Made by a program: the position numbers and the translations under genes. 64,000 nucleotides of DNA from Triglochin maritima (Eukaryota > Streptophyta > Magnoliopsida > Alismatales > Juncaginaceae): NCBI GenBank assembly GCA_963682175.1, contig OY821788.1, forward strand, positions 10,868,001 through 10,932,000. The letters run 5' to 3'. Positions 1 to 11,961 of the stretch are shown here, one piece after another; the stretch's first letter is position 1, and every line of letters begins with the position of its first letter. Under the pieces are notes generated by a model. The model searched no databases. It was not told where the DNA came from and saw only the letters and a list, made by a program, of their open reading frames with translations.

Positions 1-1376
1 TCCCTTTGTACTTCATGTTGGTGAGATCTCTCCTTTTTATGCATCAATCCATGTAGTATCTTGCTTGCATTCATTGAGGACAATGCATGAAGTAGGTGTG
101 GGGGGGTGTTTTACGTGTGTACATAGTTGAGTCTTTTTCCTTTGATTTTGTTTTCTTTTGTTTGCATTGTTAGGGTCATGATAGTGTGCTGCATTTAATA
201 TCGATATATCTGCTTGCCATGATCCTTGGGTGACTTGTCTTCTTTTGCTTGCCTAGTGCTTCAAAATTTTCACATTTCTTTCAAAATCTTCATGTGTTTT
301 CGAAAGAAAATGTTTTGTGGGTTTTGCGTGTGTTTAGCATGTGCAAAACCGTTGAGAGGCAAAGTAAAAAGAAAGCTCCCAAAATTGTCTTGAACTTGAT
401 GCATTAGGATATCTAGTACGTGGCTTTAGGATTTATCGAGTCGTTAGGATGCACCCCAGTTTTCCTTTGGGGGTGAGTAATCATAGGGTTTCAGTGCTCA
501 AACATTCAAAGAAGTCCACCCTGAACCTAGTGAGTCAATAATTCGTGTTTGTTAATATAGGAAGTTTGTTGTAGTCAAGGACCCTCTAAATCTTGTTGTG
601 AGACAGTAGTGTAGGGGTTTTGGTTCATGTGTAGATAAGAAATAAGTGAGTAGGTGTTCTCTCTTCTCGCACGGCTCCTATCACTCGGGAAAGTAGGTCT
701 GAGGGGACTTTGTGCCTGGTGCTTTCGAGTCATCTGACTTGGGATGCGCCGACCGAACTCCCGTTACACGGGTGGTAGGGATTGCCCTATGTGGAGATTT
801 GGGGAAAGGTGTACGTGATAGTGTAAGTCCTCATGGGCAATGATGCACGAAACCTGACCCTGGGAGAATGAAGCTCCAACTAATAAAAAGAAAAAGAAAA
901 AAAATGTGAAAAGAAACAAAAAAAAAAAGAAGAAAAAAAATATATATGGTAATGCAAATAAGAACCTTAATGGACCTTACACTTTGTATCACTTGAGGAT
1001 CTTGAGGTTGTCCATGTCTTTCACTTAATTCCTTATTTAACTAACACGAATGGTTTATTAGGCTAGGTGTGGACTGATTACCTATATAGAGTCGGCCCGT
1101 AGGATTACCGCGTCCATTGATCGACAAAATAAGTCCAACGAGTCGTGTAGCTAGATTGATTAATGCATCTTGTTCGGATTTTGTGGGTATATCCGCTGAA
1201 AACCCTCAGGAGACACCACTCCTCCTCCTTGGCAACAAGGAGGTTTAACGGCTTGTTGCACATGCTAAGTGCAACCGTGATTCCTACGAAAGTGAGTTAG
1301 GATTTCTTGTTTTTCGTATGCTTTTTCCTTTCTTTGTTTTGCTCGAGACTAGCAAAAACTTAGGTGTGGGGGTATT
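1..1376 (+). mobile_element. Family T element E, 3' part of internal region (cut by window start)
   Basis: This stretch matches 19791-21157 and 25557-26923 inside the tandem family T array almost base for base, so it is the non-coding 3' part of the same element type; its gag-like gene lies outside the window. At 1198-1248 it still encodes the tail ENPQETPLLLLGNKEV followed by a stop, which is also the end of the protease frame in element B. The last bases before the LTR are G-rich (around 1365-1376) and serve as the likely polypurine tract. Confidence 0.85.
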
Positions 1377-2878
1377 TGATTGACATCATTTCATGCTTAT
1401 ATTTGTTCCTTATATCCATTATCTTACACCTAAGCAATGCTATGTGACGAGTTTTATGTTTAGTTTTCAGAAATAAAGAGGTTTGAAGAGAAGAGCCATG
1501 AAAGGACCCAAAAGCAGGAAAAAAGGACCTAATTGTGAGACCTGGGGACCAAGATGCAAGGGGGAAGGACCTGATCGTAAGACAGAAGGACCTAAGAGCA
1601 AAACAGGAAACTCCACACCATCATGAGGAGTATTTTGTCAATTCGATTCGGGTCGGAGCTCCACTAAACCAACCAGATGAATCTAAGACCAAGAAACACT
1701 TCAAGAAAAGCCCACAAAGAAAACCAGACGGATCCAAGCTTTATAGGCCGCCAATTGGCGGTCTGGAACCGCTAATTGGCGGTCCATTTAGCCCAGGATC
1801 CGTCCAATTTTCTGTAGCACGTGTATTAGTGTATTCTTAGTGTATTTGTGGTATTGGTTTAGTCCCACATCGGGGGATTGTCCCGGATTAGCTTTTTCCA
1901 TGCTTATAAATAGAACTCTTCACCTTCCATTGTAATTACCCATTGCTTGGTGGCATTCTCTCTACTAAGGAGTGAGCCTTGAAGCAAAAACTCAAGGTGG
2001 AGAAGAATGCTACCTTCAATGTGAGTCATTTTGTTAATAAAATAATTCTTCTAGTTTCTTTAAATCTTGTCTTTTAATTTGTGCATGTTTGTTTAGTCTT
2101 TCCTTTCCTTTTATGTTTCTTTAATGCTTCTTGCCTTCTTAGTTAACTTTCATTTCAGTATTATGCTTTCTTTGCTTAGTCTAATCAGTAGTGTAATGAG
2201 TAGTGAGTAGTTCCATCCCCATTTGGGGGGTGGAGAAATATGTGATATAATCATGTAGTGTATTAAGTGTGTGTTATTTTTATCCCTTGAGCTTTATATG
2301 ATTTCCATAACCATCTAATGGGTCTCCACTCCTATCTTTGATAGGCTAATGCTCTTGAATGAAGCTTAGCTTATGCTTTGATTAGTGGACCTATTTTATG
2401 GGGAATGATAAGGTTAGGATATGGATGAAGTTAATGTTGGAAACACAATTTGTAGTGAAATCTTAATTCATGTGGAGGCATAGTAGGGTATAGTCTTTAT
2501 ACTTGAGTTCATGTAGCTTCATTCCAATTATTGTCTTGTATGTTTTAATGATGTAGTCTTATCTTAATTCATGTAGAGGCAAAGTTGGATGTAGTTTTAT
2601 GATTTCATGCACTATATGTTGTGACGAGCTTAATGAACACACACACACTTCTTTATGTTCACATTATTTCTCTACCCCCTTTGGGGTTTAGTTTTCTTGC
2701 TTTTCTTCCATTTCCATTTGCGTTTTAGTGTAGTTTAGTGTAACCAACCTTTCTTCCATTTCTTTACCTCTCGCCTTTGCACAAACCAAGTGTCGACACA
2801 CCTCCCAGTGGACGACCCGTATTTGCCACCGCTTCAACGCGGCCGTGCACTTGCGGTTAAATATAAAACGATCAATCA
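1377..2878 (+). repeat. 3' LTR of family T element E
   Basis: The 1502-bp LTR starts TGATTGA and ends TCAATCA, a short inverted terminal repeat shared with the LTRs at 15392, 21158 and 26924. It has a TATAAATA box near 1905 and the paired CCGCCAATTGGCGG-type palindromes near 1748 and 1769, 21 bp apart. The open frame at 1535-1840 lies in U3 and is not treated as a gene. The 5' LTR is outside the window. Confidence 0.88.
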
Positions 2879-2883
2879 CTAGG

Positions 2884-2955
2884 CGACCAACAGAATCATC
2901 AAATTCGATATTTGGGTGTGGACGTTGTGAATAAAACAAGTGGCATGTGCTAGGA
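2884..2955 (-). repeat. Fragment of the 3' LTR of old element C
   Basis: This 70-bp piece resembles 30165-30235, and the sequence at 4141-4350 resembles 30240-30457. The two pieces are therefore one old LTR, split here by the LINE at 2956-4140 and, on its left, by element E. It is assigned to element C because the combined LTR runs directly into C's internal region at about 4457. Confidence 0.55.
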
Positions 2956-4140
2956 ATCAAGACTTTGCCTTCTTTGGCTGGTTGTCAAGGGTGGTGATTC
3001 ACTTTGGGTTCGGTGTATGCGAAGGAAATATTTGCGAATTCATAATATATGGTTAGCAAGACCACTATCTATTTGCTCGTGGGCGTGGCGTGGCATCCTA
3101 AGTGTCTTAGAGTTGGCAAAGGACAAAATCCAATACCAAGTGGGAGATGGGGGCAGCAACAAGGTTCTTCACCGACCCATGGTGTGGGCATCCTTTACTC
3201 CCTTCGCTAGGGGGAGAGCGCCTTTAGTATGACATGGGGGTTCCAAGGGATACTTTGGTATCTTACTTTATTCACGATGGTGCTTGGACACTCCCCGAAC
3301 CGAGATCCCTAGAGATGGAGGTGTTGTGGCCTAGTATATTGCAAACTACAATCCATGGAAGGCGAGACACCCCAATAAGAGTTGGAGTGAAGAGCGAGGT
3401 ATTCTCAGCAAAGGAAGTATGGAGTTGGGTGGCACCTCGGCAAAGGGAAGTGGACTGGACATATATGGTTTGGCAAAAGTATTACATACCCAAACATGCC
3501 CTTACACTTTGGAGGGCCTTGTGAGGATGTCTGATGACAAAGGCACTTATGCGAGCTCGGGGAGCATTTCACGATCCTATCTGTGTGCTATGTGAGGAGA
3601 GAGATGAGGATATGGTACACCTCTTCTGAGAATGTAGTTTTTCCCGACAAGTCTGGTCACAAATATTGAGGATATTGCAGCTGGATACAAGCATAGGAAG
3701 CACGCTTGTTGTGGAGGTGGAGAGGCTGAAGGTGACGCGAGGTTCCATGGCACAATGGCCCACCACTAGACTTGCTCTTCCTGCAACAATCTATGAGTGT
3801 TGACAAGAGAGAAATGGGCGAATATTCGAAAATGAGATACATCGTCCCGAGGGCGTGGGCATACTTATCAAGGAGGCGGTGCGAGTGAAGGGCACAAGGA
3901 TAAAGGAGATAAGAGATAATCGTGAGGCTTTGAGATTGTATGAGATTAGTTGGAACTAGCTGTAGCACGTATCGAGTGGTCACGATTATGATAGTTTAGA
4001 GGTAGATTCTAGTTATGTACAGACCATAACTCGAGGGCTATAATTGACAAAATTTTGTAGGTTGTAAATGGTTTTACATACATCAATACATTAGAGGCTA
4101 TGCCTCCCTTTCGCTTTGCAAAAAATTATATCTAGACTTT
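2956..4140 (+). mobile_element. 5'-truncated LINE (L1-type) insertion
   Basis: About 1.2 kb interrupts sequence that is continuous in the related copy at 30165-30457. It is flanked by imperfect direct repeats, ATCAAGACTTT at 2956-2966 and ATCTAGACTTT at 4130-4140, and ends in a short A-run at 4120-4125 just before the right repeat. Truncation at the 5' end, an A-rich 3' end and a target duplication longer than 10 bp are the hallmarks of target-primed LINE insertion. Confidence 0.7.
3017..3660 (+). pseudogene. LINE ORF2 C-terminal fragment (zf-RVT region)
   Basis: Broken reading frames at 3017-3232, 3234-3524 and on to about 3660 give the C-terminal part of an L1-type ORF2 protein. The first piece has the glycine-rich QVGDGGSNK segment found after the polymerase domain. 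The second has the VWSWVAP...IPKHALTLWRAL block of the zf-RVT domain. Out of frame, the CVLC...HLF...C pattern of its zinc-binding tail follows. The endonuclease and reverse transcriptase domains are missing through 5' truncation, and in-frame stops break the rest. It cannot make an active protein. The family assignment rests on the zf-RVT pattern alone. Confidence 0.65.
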
Positions 4141-4456
4141 CCTTATCCGAACTTTCCTATTTGATGTTGATTGTTTAATCCAAATTTGCACTTATAATAT
4201 GTGTATTTTTTCATCAATTTGTAGCACAATAGAGAGCATACACATGTTGACTGAATTTCTTGTATCATGCCCTTCAATTTTCACTTTATATATATCATAT
4301 TTTGCATTTTGATCATTTCACTTTTCAATATTTTCAGCAATTGTATCTATTTTCTTGTAACCTACAAAATGAAAACAAAACACTCGACATAGCATTATTC
4401 AAACACAAAAGTAAGATAATAGTGAAAATAAAAATGATAAATTATGATACTTTTCA
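4141..4456 (-). repeat. 3' LTR of element C, U3-start part
   Basis: The sequence runs from homology with 30240-30457 into a decayed version of the LTR start seen in D (46880-46979), recognisable by shared blocks such as ACTCG-ACATAGCATT. It joins C's internal region near 4457, where a decayed form of the internal 3' end begins. The exact boundary is uncertain by several bases. Confidence 0.5.
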
Positions 4457-4851
4457 AATACTCCAACACCTATATTTTGCTAGTTCCGAGCAAATGACAA
4501 ATAAGAAACATAAAAGATACAAACAAACAAGAAATCCTAACTCCCTTTCATAGGAATCATGGTTCCAATTAGCACGTGTAATAAGACATTAAACCCCATG
4601 TTGCCATGGAGGAGGAGTTTTATCTCTAGAGGATTTTCAACAGATATACCCACAAAATATGAGTGATGTCTTTTTCTCTTTTTTTGAAAGTAAATGACAA
4701 AAACAATATTTACATACGACAGTCCCATATCAAAATATTAATGAACATTAAATGGACATTGGCCAGCATTGGGACCAGAATTACACAAATATTGGCCATC
4801 AGGACTTGTTCTGTGGGCCCTTCTGAGTGGGTCAAGAACTGGATCCGTATA

Positions 4852-7571
4852 TCACGGGTCTATTATAATCAGCCATTCTTTGTTTTTAGTTGAAGGGTCA
4901 CATTCATGATACAAAGGCCTTAGATCATATTGTTTCAATATTCTCTCATTAGTTGACTTTGAGAACATCTCGCATGTCATCCTAACCAATTTATTTTTAT
5001 GGGACGTGTGAATCAGATTAACCTTCATTGAGTTGTTTAAAGTCTTAAATTGATTATCCGTATTAAAAATATTGTACTCAGCCTTTAAATTCCTAAAAGA
5101 TAATGTCAATAATCCCGCCCTACAATTGATGTTTGCATTTGACGTGACCAAGAATTATCTTTCAAAAATAATGGGAATTTGGCCCCTAGCATTAGCAACC
5201 GGTTCAGTTGCAAGGACTAAAAGGTCCATAGGATATATGAAATCATCAAATTTTGCAAACACATCCTCGATCACTCCTTGTAGGACCTTAATAGATCAAT
5301 CCACGAGTTGGAGAATGGTTTTCGTTCATCAAGATTGAGTTGCTTGTACACAGAGTATAGAATCAAGTTCACACTTTCACCATGATCGAGTAAAGCTCTT
5401 TTGATTAATGTATCACTAATCATACAAGAAATTATTGGGAAACCAGAGTCTTTATATCTAACTGATGTGGGTTGGGTTAACACAAAACCTACATTAGCAG
5501 TTAAAAATGACTTTTAGGGTACATTGGTCTTGTTTTTCGTCTAGAACACATGTCTTTTAAGGCTTTAGCATAAGGGGGAATTTGCTTAATGACATCTAAA
5601 ATTGGAATGTTTACATTGACTTGTTTAAAAACCTCTAAAATGTTATCCGAATGCATGTTATTTTTTAGTCTATTTGGGTATAGTGTTATAGCAATGTAGA
5701 CACGTTACTTGTCAAGTGCAGGTTCATTTTGGTTCTCTAACCTAGTCATTGAATCGGATTGGGTCAGCCCAACCTTTTCAGTCATGGGCTTTTTGGAATG
5801 TATGAGTTCAATTGGGTCGGTCCAACCTAGTCAATGAAAAGTCTAATATGTTTGTCTACTACCCTACCATACCTAAGTGTGGTGACAAAATTTATGTTTT
5901 TGACTGGTTCATCCATTTGGCTATTTGATTCCTTGGAGTTCACAACAAGTTGGGATGGTCTAGTTGAATCTTCCTACTCCCTCAACCTATCGACTCTGAG
6001 GAGAACTGGTAGAATTATTGCAAGTATTTCAAAATTGAACGATGCTACCGCAACGTAAACGTTGACCAACCAGCTTTTCGTGAGGATTCATATTATTTTC
6101 ACTTGTATTTTCAGTCCTTAGCATGGTGAAGACATTAACTTGGAGTATAAGTCCAGTCTCAGTCTCCTGCACTTGATTGATCGATCTTTGGTTATTTGAA
6201 AGACTTGGACGAAAATTGCGCGTGTTAGGCTCAGGTTGGCTTGTAAAGGATCATGTTTCACGTTGGTTCATCCTTTGAGCTAATTGGATCACTTGGTCCT
6301 CTAAACATTTAATTGTCTGAGTTGTGGTTTGCATGAATGTATTTGTGGTTTGCATAAATAATTCATATTTTTATTCATGATTTCAATTTATTTTCCCTAT
6401 GGAGGATATCCTAGCGTCATGGATATTTTGGCTAAGCCTTGGTGCTGGATTAGAATGATGCAATTGTGATGGAGTAGGAGATTCATCAAGAGGCTTGAGA
6501 ATTGTTGGATGATGCATGATAAATTGAGGGATTAGGATTGGAATTACCTTGGTTCCAGGAAACGTTACGGTGGTTGCGCCAACCCGGATTGAAGGAGAAA
6601 GAGTATATATCATTTCTAGGATGATTAGACATAGATTAGCTTGTTCAACCTTAGAAAGAATATAACCACATTCGTTTGAAACATGCTTGGATAAGCCACA
6701 TTCCTTGCAAGACACAGTTTGAGAAGATGGAGTGCGACCTTGCAACTCAAGATTTCTAACCTTGCAACCATAATGACGCCTCACTCATTACATGCAATTT
6801 TTATTCCAATGCTCATCCGTTCTCGTACGGTCTCCCATTGCATAACAATTGTCAATGAACTCTCCTAAGTATTGGCAATCATCTTTTATTCTTTGTCCAT
6901 GAACTTCATTGGCACATCGACTCTAGCAGTGTGTGTGACTGGTAGTTCAACCCGTCATACATAATTTGAAAAGCTTGCACCTGGGTACTCCATGATGAAG
7001 ACATTGATTGAGAAGTTCCTTGAACCTCTCCCAACATTTATGGAAAACTTCTCCTTTGTTTGGGATAAACATTAAAATTTAATTACAGATTTTCAATGTT
7101 TCAAATTGATTCCAAGATTGGAAGGAGTTTTGATGTTCTAAACTATAAAGCTATTTCTTTACATCATCTTTTAAAGCAAATGGAATAACTTCCAGATGAA
7201 TTACGTCCTCACTTACTCCAGGATACTTCGTCTGCCTGATGCATTCCTCAAATTCTTAAAGGACAACATACGGATCTTCCTTCGAGAAGAATTTCGGTAG
7301 TATACTAATGTCGTGAGTTTTGAGTTCAAATTGTGGTCTTGATAGTCGGTAATCCGATGCACAAGTTTTGAGCACTTCTCGTTGGAAAGCATCGGTTCCA
7401 AAGAGTAACTCTCCTATTATTACTGACGTCCTCAATCAATTCAGGAGTCCCAGCCATAAGGTCCAACTGGAAATTGGAGATCCAAGTTAGGACTTGAATC
7501 ACAATGAACTCGTGAAAGCCAATTGCTTGAATCTTGAACCCAAATTTGCATGCACTAAGAAAACATTCCAA
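4852..7571 (-). pseudogene. gag-protease gene of element C, broken
   Basis: Frames on the minus strand carry, in order: a gag fragment around 7571-7000, with a segment matching element B's gag near RNRCFPTR; a CCHC knuckle in the frame at 6383-6784 (C-x2-C-x4-H-x4-C, CKECGLSKHVSNEC); a retropepsin segment at 5271-5483 with ALLDHGESVNLILYSVYKQL, where families of this kind usually have DLGASVNLLP; and the following flap and C-terminal block at 4852-5151 (NANINCRAGLLTLSF). The protein would bind RNA and package the element. Frameshifts and stops separate every piece, so it is a relic. Confidence 0.65.
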
Positions 7572-8858
7572 AAGTGGGAGTTGTTTAAAATTTATAATTT
7601 AAACAAATCTTTCTTGTCTTGGAATTCTTTCCTAAAAAGTTTTCGAAATGGATTTGGACGGATCCAAAAAAGGATTTTTTTTGAAATCTTGAAAATCAGA
7701 ACAAGACCTTCCAAATCAACTATTTTTGAATTTTGAATTTCAACTTTTCAAAACCTTTTTTAATTTTTAGTGCAAACAATAGATGGAGAAAGATGAGAAT
7801 TTCCTAAAGAAGAGGTATAGGGGAAAAAGTGACAGATGAGGAGAGAGATAGTCAATTTCTAATGGGTTAGGTTGAGAATTTCACACCACAACCATGCTCA
7901 AACAACCTAGACCTAGTGTTCTTAAAACTAGAAGACTCCTAAATAGTGAGTCGATTAAGTCATTCATGTTTCACCTCCGTCAACAACCCGATAGATTGGT
8001 CCGGTCATGTAAAGCGTGTGGAAGCAGTTTCAGCATAACTGGTGACAATTGAATAACCACTTCGCTTGGGGGATTTTTGTCCCCACGAAAATATTTCCTA
8101 GACACCAATTTTCTCGAATTACGTTCAGGCCATACAAGTCATGACAGAACTAACTCCTTGATTGAGTCCGAGTATCCTTAGGTGACAATGTCTAATTGAT
8201 TTTAAATTAGGTTTGGGTGACACTTAGGTTTGTGGTTTGTGGGCCATGGAAGGGTGATGTAATCCCCATCATATCTTGTTCTTCTATAGGTGGTGCCCTT
8301 TAGAGTTGTTTAACATAGATCTAGCAATCAATCGTTGCAAACAAACTTGAATCTCACTCTTGTTCTGATGCAATGCTACTAACTATATGAAATGCAACTT
8401 AATGTGTGAGAGTGTTGAAAGTACATACCTTTCTCTAGCAATCAACGACAAAATTGAAAGTAAAGAAAAGATGGTGCATGCAAAAGTCAATCTTATATGA
8501 TGATTCACCTGGGCTTGAAGCATCTAATCTTTTGCTTTAGATTTTAGTGTCCAAGTTGTTGATTAAAAGGGGTTGATTTTTTTTTCAAATTTCAGAGCAA
8601 CATGAATTTCAATTTTTAGAACAGTCATTGGCTAAAAGACGTGAACCAACAAAGAAAATTTTGGATCAAATAGACAAAACGATCCACTATTTTGTAGGTC
8701 AACCAAGCTTTTGGTCCACGGATCCTACTTGCTCCCAACACTCTTATTTTCCTTCTCGACCTCTTGTCTTCAATGAACCGTAAAATTATTGTTAGATCAA
8801 ACTTGTAGCACTGACCAATATGTTGACAAAACATAAATCGAACTTCAGACGACGTGCA

Positions 8859-8876
8859 TCCTCGACAATGACGCCA
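8859..8876 (-). other. Primer binding site of element C (decayed tRNA-Asp match)
   Basis: On the minus strand TGGCGTCATTGTCGAGGA resembles the tRNA-Asp primer site TGGCGCCGTTGCCGGGGA of family T, with four transitions. It lies directly inside the 5' LTR end at 8883. Confidence 0.65.
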
Positions 8877-8882
8877 AAAACT

Positions 8883-9944
8883 TGATGAGTTTTAAAATTT
8901 AACCGCAGACGTACAATGTCATAGCATATGGGTCGATTATAATGAGGTGAAGGTGAATTCCAAGTTGAATGATTTATGCAACTAAACTAAAACGCATGAA
9001 AAAACCTATGGTGGAGAGACATTGATTTTTTTCTTCTTTTTAATGAATCATGAACCTACTAATGATTTAACTGAAGCTACACTAAGAATGCTTGAGATGA
9101 GAATTCATATATTAAAATTGGAGATGAGTTATATGGATTTAGGATTGATATGAATTCACGATTGGAAAAATAAGAGATTTAGATTATAGAAACAAAACAT
9201 CACATAAAACAATGTGTTCTTAGGTGATCAAAATTTACTACAATGGTTGATAAAACAAGATTAAATAATATATTCTTATGAATTTATATTTTTGCTCTTA
9301 AGATTTCACTGATAAAACACATATAGATAAATTCAGTAAAACAAAAGAAACAAAAGATTAACAACAATAAGAAGAACTACACTTGGAAGCCCACTTTTCC
9401 CAATCCATTCGTTCTTATCAACCAGACTGGTCTACCTCATCCTACGGAGGGCTTAGCCACTCATTGTGGTGTGACATGCGGGAGAATCAATACTATATGA
9501 AGACGAAAATCAAAATACTACAGGAGAAAACTAGATTATGACGACGAAAATCAAAATACTACAAAGGAACCAATGGTAAAAAATGCAAACATCAAACTGC
9601 TAATACTAGAACAAAAGAAACAATAAGTAAAAGAAGAGACTGAATTTTATTTCTTTAATAACTCTGATTTTGTTGTCAAACAATTATGAAAATTAAAAAG
9701 AATCAAGAAACAATAAAGATAGGGTCCTGGAGGAGGGGATACTCTCTCCTTTCCACCCCTTTATATAAGCAACACAAGTAGGATTTTCTGTTCTCTCAAA
9801 ATAGTTGTCTTTCACGTCATTTATGAGCCCATTAGGTTTCTAATTTGGAAATATGTGAAATACCAACATTGTGCGTCTAGAAATCATCTTTGTAAAGAGT
9901 CTTGAATAGCCTTATTTGGATATTGGAGGAGAGTGTTATGCATA
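8883..9944 (-). repeat. 5' LTR of element C, proximal part
   Basis: It begins with TGATGAG next to the primer site and keeps the layout of the family LTRs (AACCGCA block at about 8901). A TATATAA box on the minus strand lies at about 9761-9768. The LTR is interrupted at 9945 by the older nested LTR A and appears to resume at 30030-30457. Confidence 0.55.
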
Positions 9945-10089
9945 TGATTGAACGTTTAAAATAACCTTATTTGGTTTGTTCGAAGGCAAGTGGAAAACAA
10001 AGGAGAGAAAGAGATTGATTAAACTAAACTACACTAAACGAGTAAGCAACAAAGAAGGAAATGAAAGCGACAGAAGAGATGAAACCAAG
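9945..10089 (-). repeat. LTR A, U5 end (minus strand)
   Basis: TGATTGAACG at 9945 is the inverted end of a family LTR, and blocks such as TTTGTTCGAAGGC and CTAAACTACACTAA match the U5 region of D's LTR (45480-45590). A solo LTR inserted at 10090 splits this LTR; it continues at 11494. Confidence 0.6.
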
Positions 10090-11488
10090 TGATTGACATC
10101 ATTTCATGCTTATATTTGTATCTCATATCCATTATCTTTCACCTAAACAATGCTACGTGGCGAGTTTTCTGTTTGAATTTCAGAAATAAATAGGTTTGAA
10201 GAGATGAAGCATAAAAGGCCCCAAAAGCTGGGAAAAAGGACTGAATTGTGAGACCTGGGGACTAAGATGCAAGGGAGAAGGACCTGAACGTAAGACCAAA
10301 GGACCAAAGAGCAAAACAGAAAACTCCACATCATCATGGGGAGTATTTTTGCAATTCTATTCGGGTCGGAGCTCCAACAAGTGAAGTAGATGCATCAAAG
10401 ACCAACAAAGTCATCCAAAAAAGCCCAGAATAAAATCCAGCGTGATTCGGACCATATAGACCGCTCATTGGCGGTCCAAGACCTCTAATTGGCGGTCTAT
10501 TTTGGCCCGAATCCACTAAGATTTTGGTGGGTCGCGTATTAGTGTGTATTTGGTCCATTTCTGGTATTTGTTTAGTCCCACATCGGGGGATTGTCCCGGA
10601 TTGCCTTTTTCTGTGGCTATAAATAGAACTCTTCACCTTCCATTGTAATCACTTCCCATTTTGAGTGGTTATTCTTCCTACTAGAAGTGAGGCCTCGAAG
10701 CACAAACTAAAGTATGAGGATGCTACTTGAATTGTGAGTCATTTTAGTAAAAGTTTGTTTATGATGTTGTTTGCTTCATGTTGTTTGTTTTACTAAGTTT
10801 AATTTCATTTCATTAGTTTTAGTAGCTTAGTTAATATGCTTTCCTTGCTTAATTTAATAATTAGTCTAATGTGTAGTGAGTAGTTCCATCGCCTTTGGGG
10901 GTGGAGTAGATGTTCATACATGCATTAGAGAATGTAATGAATGATTTATTTACAATGTGTTGATAAAACATTAATGTATGCTTGCTTGTTTCAGATAGAA
11001 TTTATAACTTGATGAGTTTTGCCAAAATGATTAGACACCTGTCATGCTTGTTTAGGTTCTGAAATAAACAACTTGTATTTGTAAATGTTAATCAACTAGG
11101 TTGGTGAATGGATTGATAGGTTTTCCCATAACATTTAGACACTTCCTATGCATGATAACACTACCTTCATTTGTGCTTAAAGAATGTGTTCAACACTCAC
11201 CTCTTTGCATGTGTGCACTCACTCCACCCCTTAGGGGTTTTCTATTGCTGAATTCCAGCACTTATTTAGTTCTTAGTTTAGTTTGGTAGTTCATCATTTA
11301 TTGCTTTCGTTCGCATTTCGTACTTCGTAGTGCAGTGTAGCGTAGAGTAGGATAATCAAACTCTCTTCTCCATTTTTCGCCACTTGATTTCTGATAAACA
11401 AGAGGCTGCTCACCTCCCTGTGGACGACCCGTATTTACTACGTCTTCACCGACGCTGTGCACTTGCAGTTTAATTAAAACGTTCAACA
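10090..11488 (+). repeat. Solo LTR of the B subfamily
   Basis: The 1399-bp LTR starts TGATTGACATC and ends CGTTCAACA, the same end as element B's LTR (1403 bp). No primer site or internal region follows, and it is flanked by CCAAG (10085-10089) and CTAAG (11489-11493), a target duplication with one difference. It has a TATAAATA box near 10618 and the 21-bp-spaced palindrome pair at about 10458-10497. It arose by recombination between the two LTRs of a full element. Confidence 0.85.
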
Positions 11489-11493
11489 CTAAG

Positions 11494-11961
11494 TGACTAA
11501 TAGAAGAAAATAGAAATCAGGAATGGAAAACCCCTAAGGGGTGGAGTGTGTACACATGAAATAAGTGTGGTGAATGCATACAATAAGCTCAATTGTAGTT
11601 AGTGTTTGTTATGCATAAGAAGTATCGAATGGCAAGACCAATCATTCAAAGCACCAACCTAGGTGATTAATATGAGCATGACAAGTTTGTTATTAAGAAC
11701 ATAAACAAGCATGGAATGTACCTAAACATTATGGTAGAAACCATCAAGTTAAGAGTTCTTATTAATTCAAACAAGCATACTAACATTTCTCACATACAAC
11801 AATGTTAGCATTCATTCCATCTACGTAACATGTATAGACATCTACTCCACCCCCAAAGGTGATGGAACAACTCACTCATCATTACACTAACTACATTAAC
11901 AAAATGAAATATTCTAATGAAAGAAAATTGAACTAAGCAAACAAGAAATATTAAAGACGCT
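11494..11961 (-). repeat. LTR A, continuation
   Basis: Minus-strand LTR sequence resembling the interior of the solo LTR (a CCCCTAAGGGG block near 11530 and a GGAACAAC/GTTCCATC-type block near 11865). It is the continuation of 9945-10089 after the solo LTR insertion and is cut at 11961 by element B. Confidence 0.6.

Larger units (their letters stand above)
4457..8882 (-). mobile_element. Element C: decayed non-autonomous gag-protease LTR element, internal region
   Basis: Read on the minus strand this is primer site, leader (about 8858-7900), gag, zinc knuckle, protease, then a short 3' tail that resembles the tails of B, D and T. No reverse transcriptase, RNase H or integrase motif is seen, so it was non-autonomous or lost its polymerase early. 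Many stops and C-to-T changes (the primer site differs from the tRNA match mostly at CpG positions) show long residence. Confidence 0.7.

Noticed and set aside
2688..2960. 90-codon minus-strand frame at the end of LTR E (and its copies at 16745, 22511 and 28277)
   Set aside because: It is inside the R-U5 part of the LTR, has no domain and crosses the LTR end.
11957..11961. Target duplication ACGCT for element B
   Set aside because: The partner copy should follow B's 5' LTR, which is deleted, so it cannot be confirmed.
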